From the NCBI GenBank assembly GCA_950295325.1, contig OX485803.1:23374001-23438000 (forward strand): a stretch of 64,000 bases of DNA. Reading direction: 5' to 3'. This document shows positions 62,711 through 64,000 of this stretch, piece by piece. Under the pieces are notes generated by a model. The model had not been told where the DNA came from. It ran no database searches and saw nothing but the letters and a program-made list of their open reading frames with translations. Positions within the stretch are counted from its first letter, which is position 1, and the number at the start of each line of letters is the position of its first letter. The translations under genes and the position numbers were made by a program. Source of the stretch: Polytrichum commune. Lineage: Eukaryota; Streptophyta; Polytrichopsida; Polytrichales; Polytrichaceae.

Positions 62711-62829
62711 AAGGCATGCATGCCTTAGTATCTTTGCAACACATACACTTCAACAAATTGCATTCATCTTCCCTTGACCAAGAACAACTTCTAAGCTATG
62801 TTGTTTTGGAAAGGGAATAAATAATTACT

Positions 62830-63260
62830 AAAGGCTATCATGTCCAAATGAACCATGTAGGGTAGCTGAGATTTGTAGTGGAAACGGTGTCTAGTGATCA
62901 GTTCCTACAATATTGGGTGTAGTATTGATGGCCAAGTTGAAAGGTCAGTGTTACCGTGATGTTTGATGTTTAGTTACATAAAATAATGTAAGGGTGAGTG
63001 TCTTCACTGTGGGTGATGCATAAGAAATGCCAAATACACCAATAAAGGGTGGATGCATTGAGTTTGGAGTGCACCATCATGGGTTGTGATTCATGTTTAT
63101 GGAGCTTATGTGTAGGAGTTGCTTGGTGGATGTTGGTGGATCGTGGGTGCTGCTGGTTAGTGTTGGATGGGTGTTTGGGTGTTGCTTGGTAGACATTGGG
63201 TGGACTGTGAGTATTGTTGGGTTGGGAGTCATGGTTCAAGGTGTTGTTGGGTGACACATG
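62830..63260 (-). repeat. Dispersed repeat, copy 2 (inverse of 895-1370)
   Basis: Read on the minus strand this gives CACTCCAAACTCAATGCAT, GGTGTATTTGGCATTT, AACTTGGCCATCAA and CCCTACATGGTTCATTT, in the same order as at 895-1370. The CCAACA-rich part becomes TGTTGG-rich here. The minus-strand ORF at 62970-63287 is a by-product. Confidence 0.75.
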
Positions 63261-64000
63261 ATGATAATTAGTAATTAGTTTATACACAAATTATGAAATG
63301 CAAAAGAAATGTGATTTCAAATAGACCATTTTTATGCGACAACCTTCAACATGCAAGATTGAGCGTGCCCAAAAATCTCCACGATCATTGGCTAGGACAA
63401 TGCTCATTGTTTGAATCCCAGAGATTCTCTATGTACGTAAGTGCTCCATTTCAAGGTTCAGCTTGAAAATTCATCCTGTTGAGAATATTCCTTAGCCGGT
63501 GGACCTGGCTAAATAAGGCTATGTCAATGTAAAGGATGGGTCCTAGTCATAATAAATTGCTTCTAAAATTCTCATTTGAAATTTGCATGGATTTGAGTCA
63601 TTGCTTCATGAAAACAAGCATGACATTTCTTTTTATGGTGTCTACCCAAAATCCTAGGAATTACATGTAATATTTTAGTCAACACCCACTTTCTATAAGA
63701 ATCACAATAATTTAAATTTTTTGACATTTGTTTTTCTTTTAATTCTGAGGTGATTAACTACTAGGTGCTTACATATCTATTGCTAGATGAAAAACATATC
63801 CATTTGTTTGTCATGAAATTCTCTAAAAGTGAAGGATTTGTTGAAGGGTGAAGTGGCCGGGTTGCACCTGGTGAACATAGCATGAAAGGGGAATTTAATG
63901 AGGTTGTATAACTAGAGAGGGTTGGGCATATTGATTCATTATGCGAGTCGGCCGTTGCGAGAACATGAAGAAATGGGAATGGGGTGGGATGAGGGCATAA
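63261..64000. other. Intergenic DNA, no gene seen
   Basis: AT-rich sequence up to the window end without recognisable exon or element. Confidence 0.5.

Noticed and set aside
1-64000. tRNA, rRNA, CRISPR array or bacterial-type operon
   Set aside because: None seen on reading; intron-rich plant-type genes make bacterial features irrelevant. A covariance-model search would be needed to exclude small RNA genes.

Overview
This window is nuclear DNA from a plant. The three genes are all split by canonical GT/AG introns and encode plant-type proteins: an IST1-like ESCRT regulator, a long coiled-coil protein, and a PH-START-DUF1336 (EDR2-like) protein. Much of the rest is AT-rich DNA with small inverted-repeat transposons and LINE fragments. 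Gene density is low, about 3 genes in 64 kb. The EDR2-like protein is closest in architecture to the Arabidopsis At5g35180 type but is clearly diverged from it. That would fit a non-flowering land plant, but the species cannot be fixed from the sequence alone.

Layout: 1-2650 is intergenic and includes a dispersed repeat. 2650-10350 is the IST1-like gene on the + strand. Its short first coding exon sits in a decayed tandem array of first-exon copies. 10350-30600 is a 20 kb gene-free stretch with several TIR elements, microsatellites and two remnants of one LINE family. 30650-40700 is a + strand gene for a coiled-coil protein of about 1250 residues. Its 5' region is also built of tandem duplications. 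41325-41997 is another TIR element. 43354-57700 is the EDR2-like gene on the - strand (22 coding exons, 779 aa), which converges on the coiled-coil gene. 57800-64000 is intergenic and carries a near-complete 1.2 kb foldback element with a perfect 9-bp target duplication.

I rebuilt the exons by hand from splice signals, reading-frame phase and remembered family conservation. All phases close for the IST1-like and EDR2-like genes. The 5' leader and the last exon(s) of the coiled-coil gene are not resolved. The three genes are not an operon and I see no direct functional link. Two act in membrane biology: ESCRT-III/Vps4 regulation, and lipid binding by PH and START domains.

The most notable structure is the tandem array of first exons in the IST1-like gene. 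Two members keep both an open frame and a GT donor, so the gene could make two N-terminal isoforms. The other four copies are each broken by a different kind of lesion.
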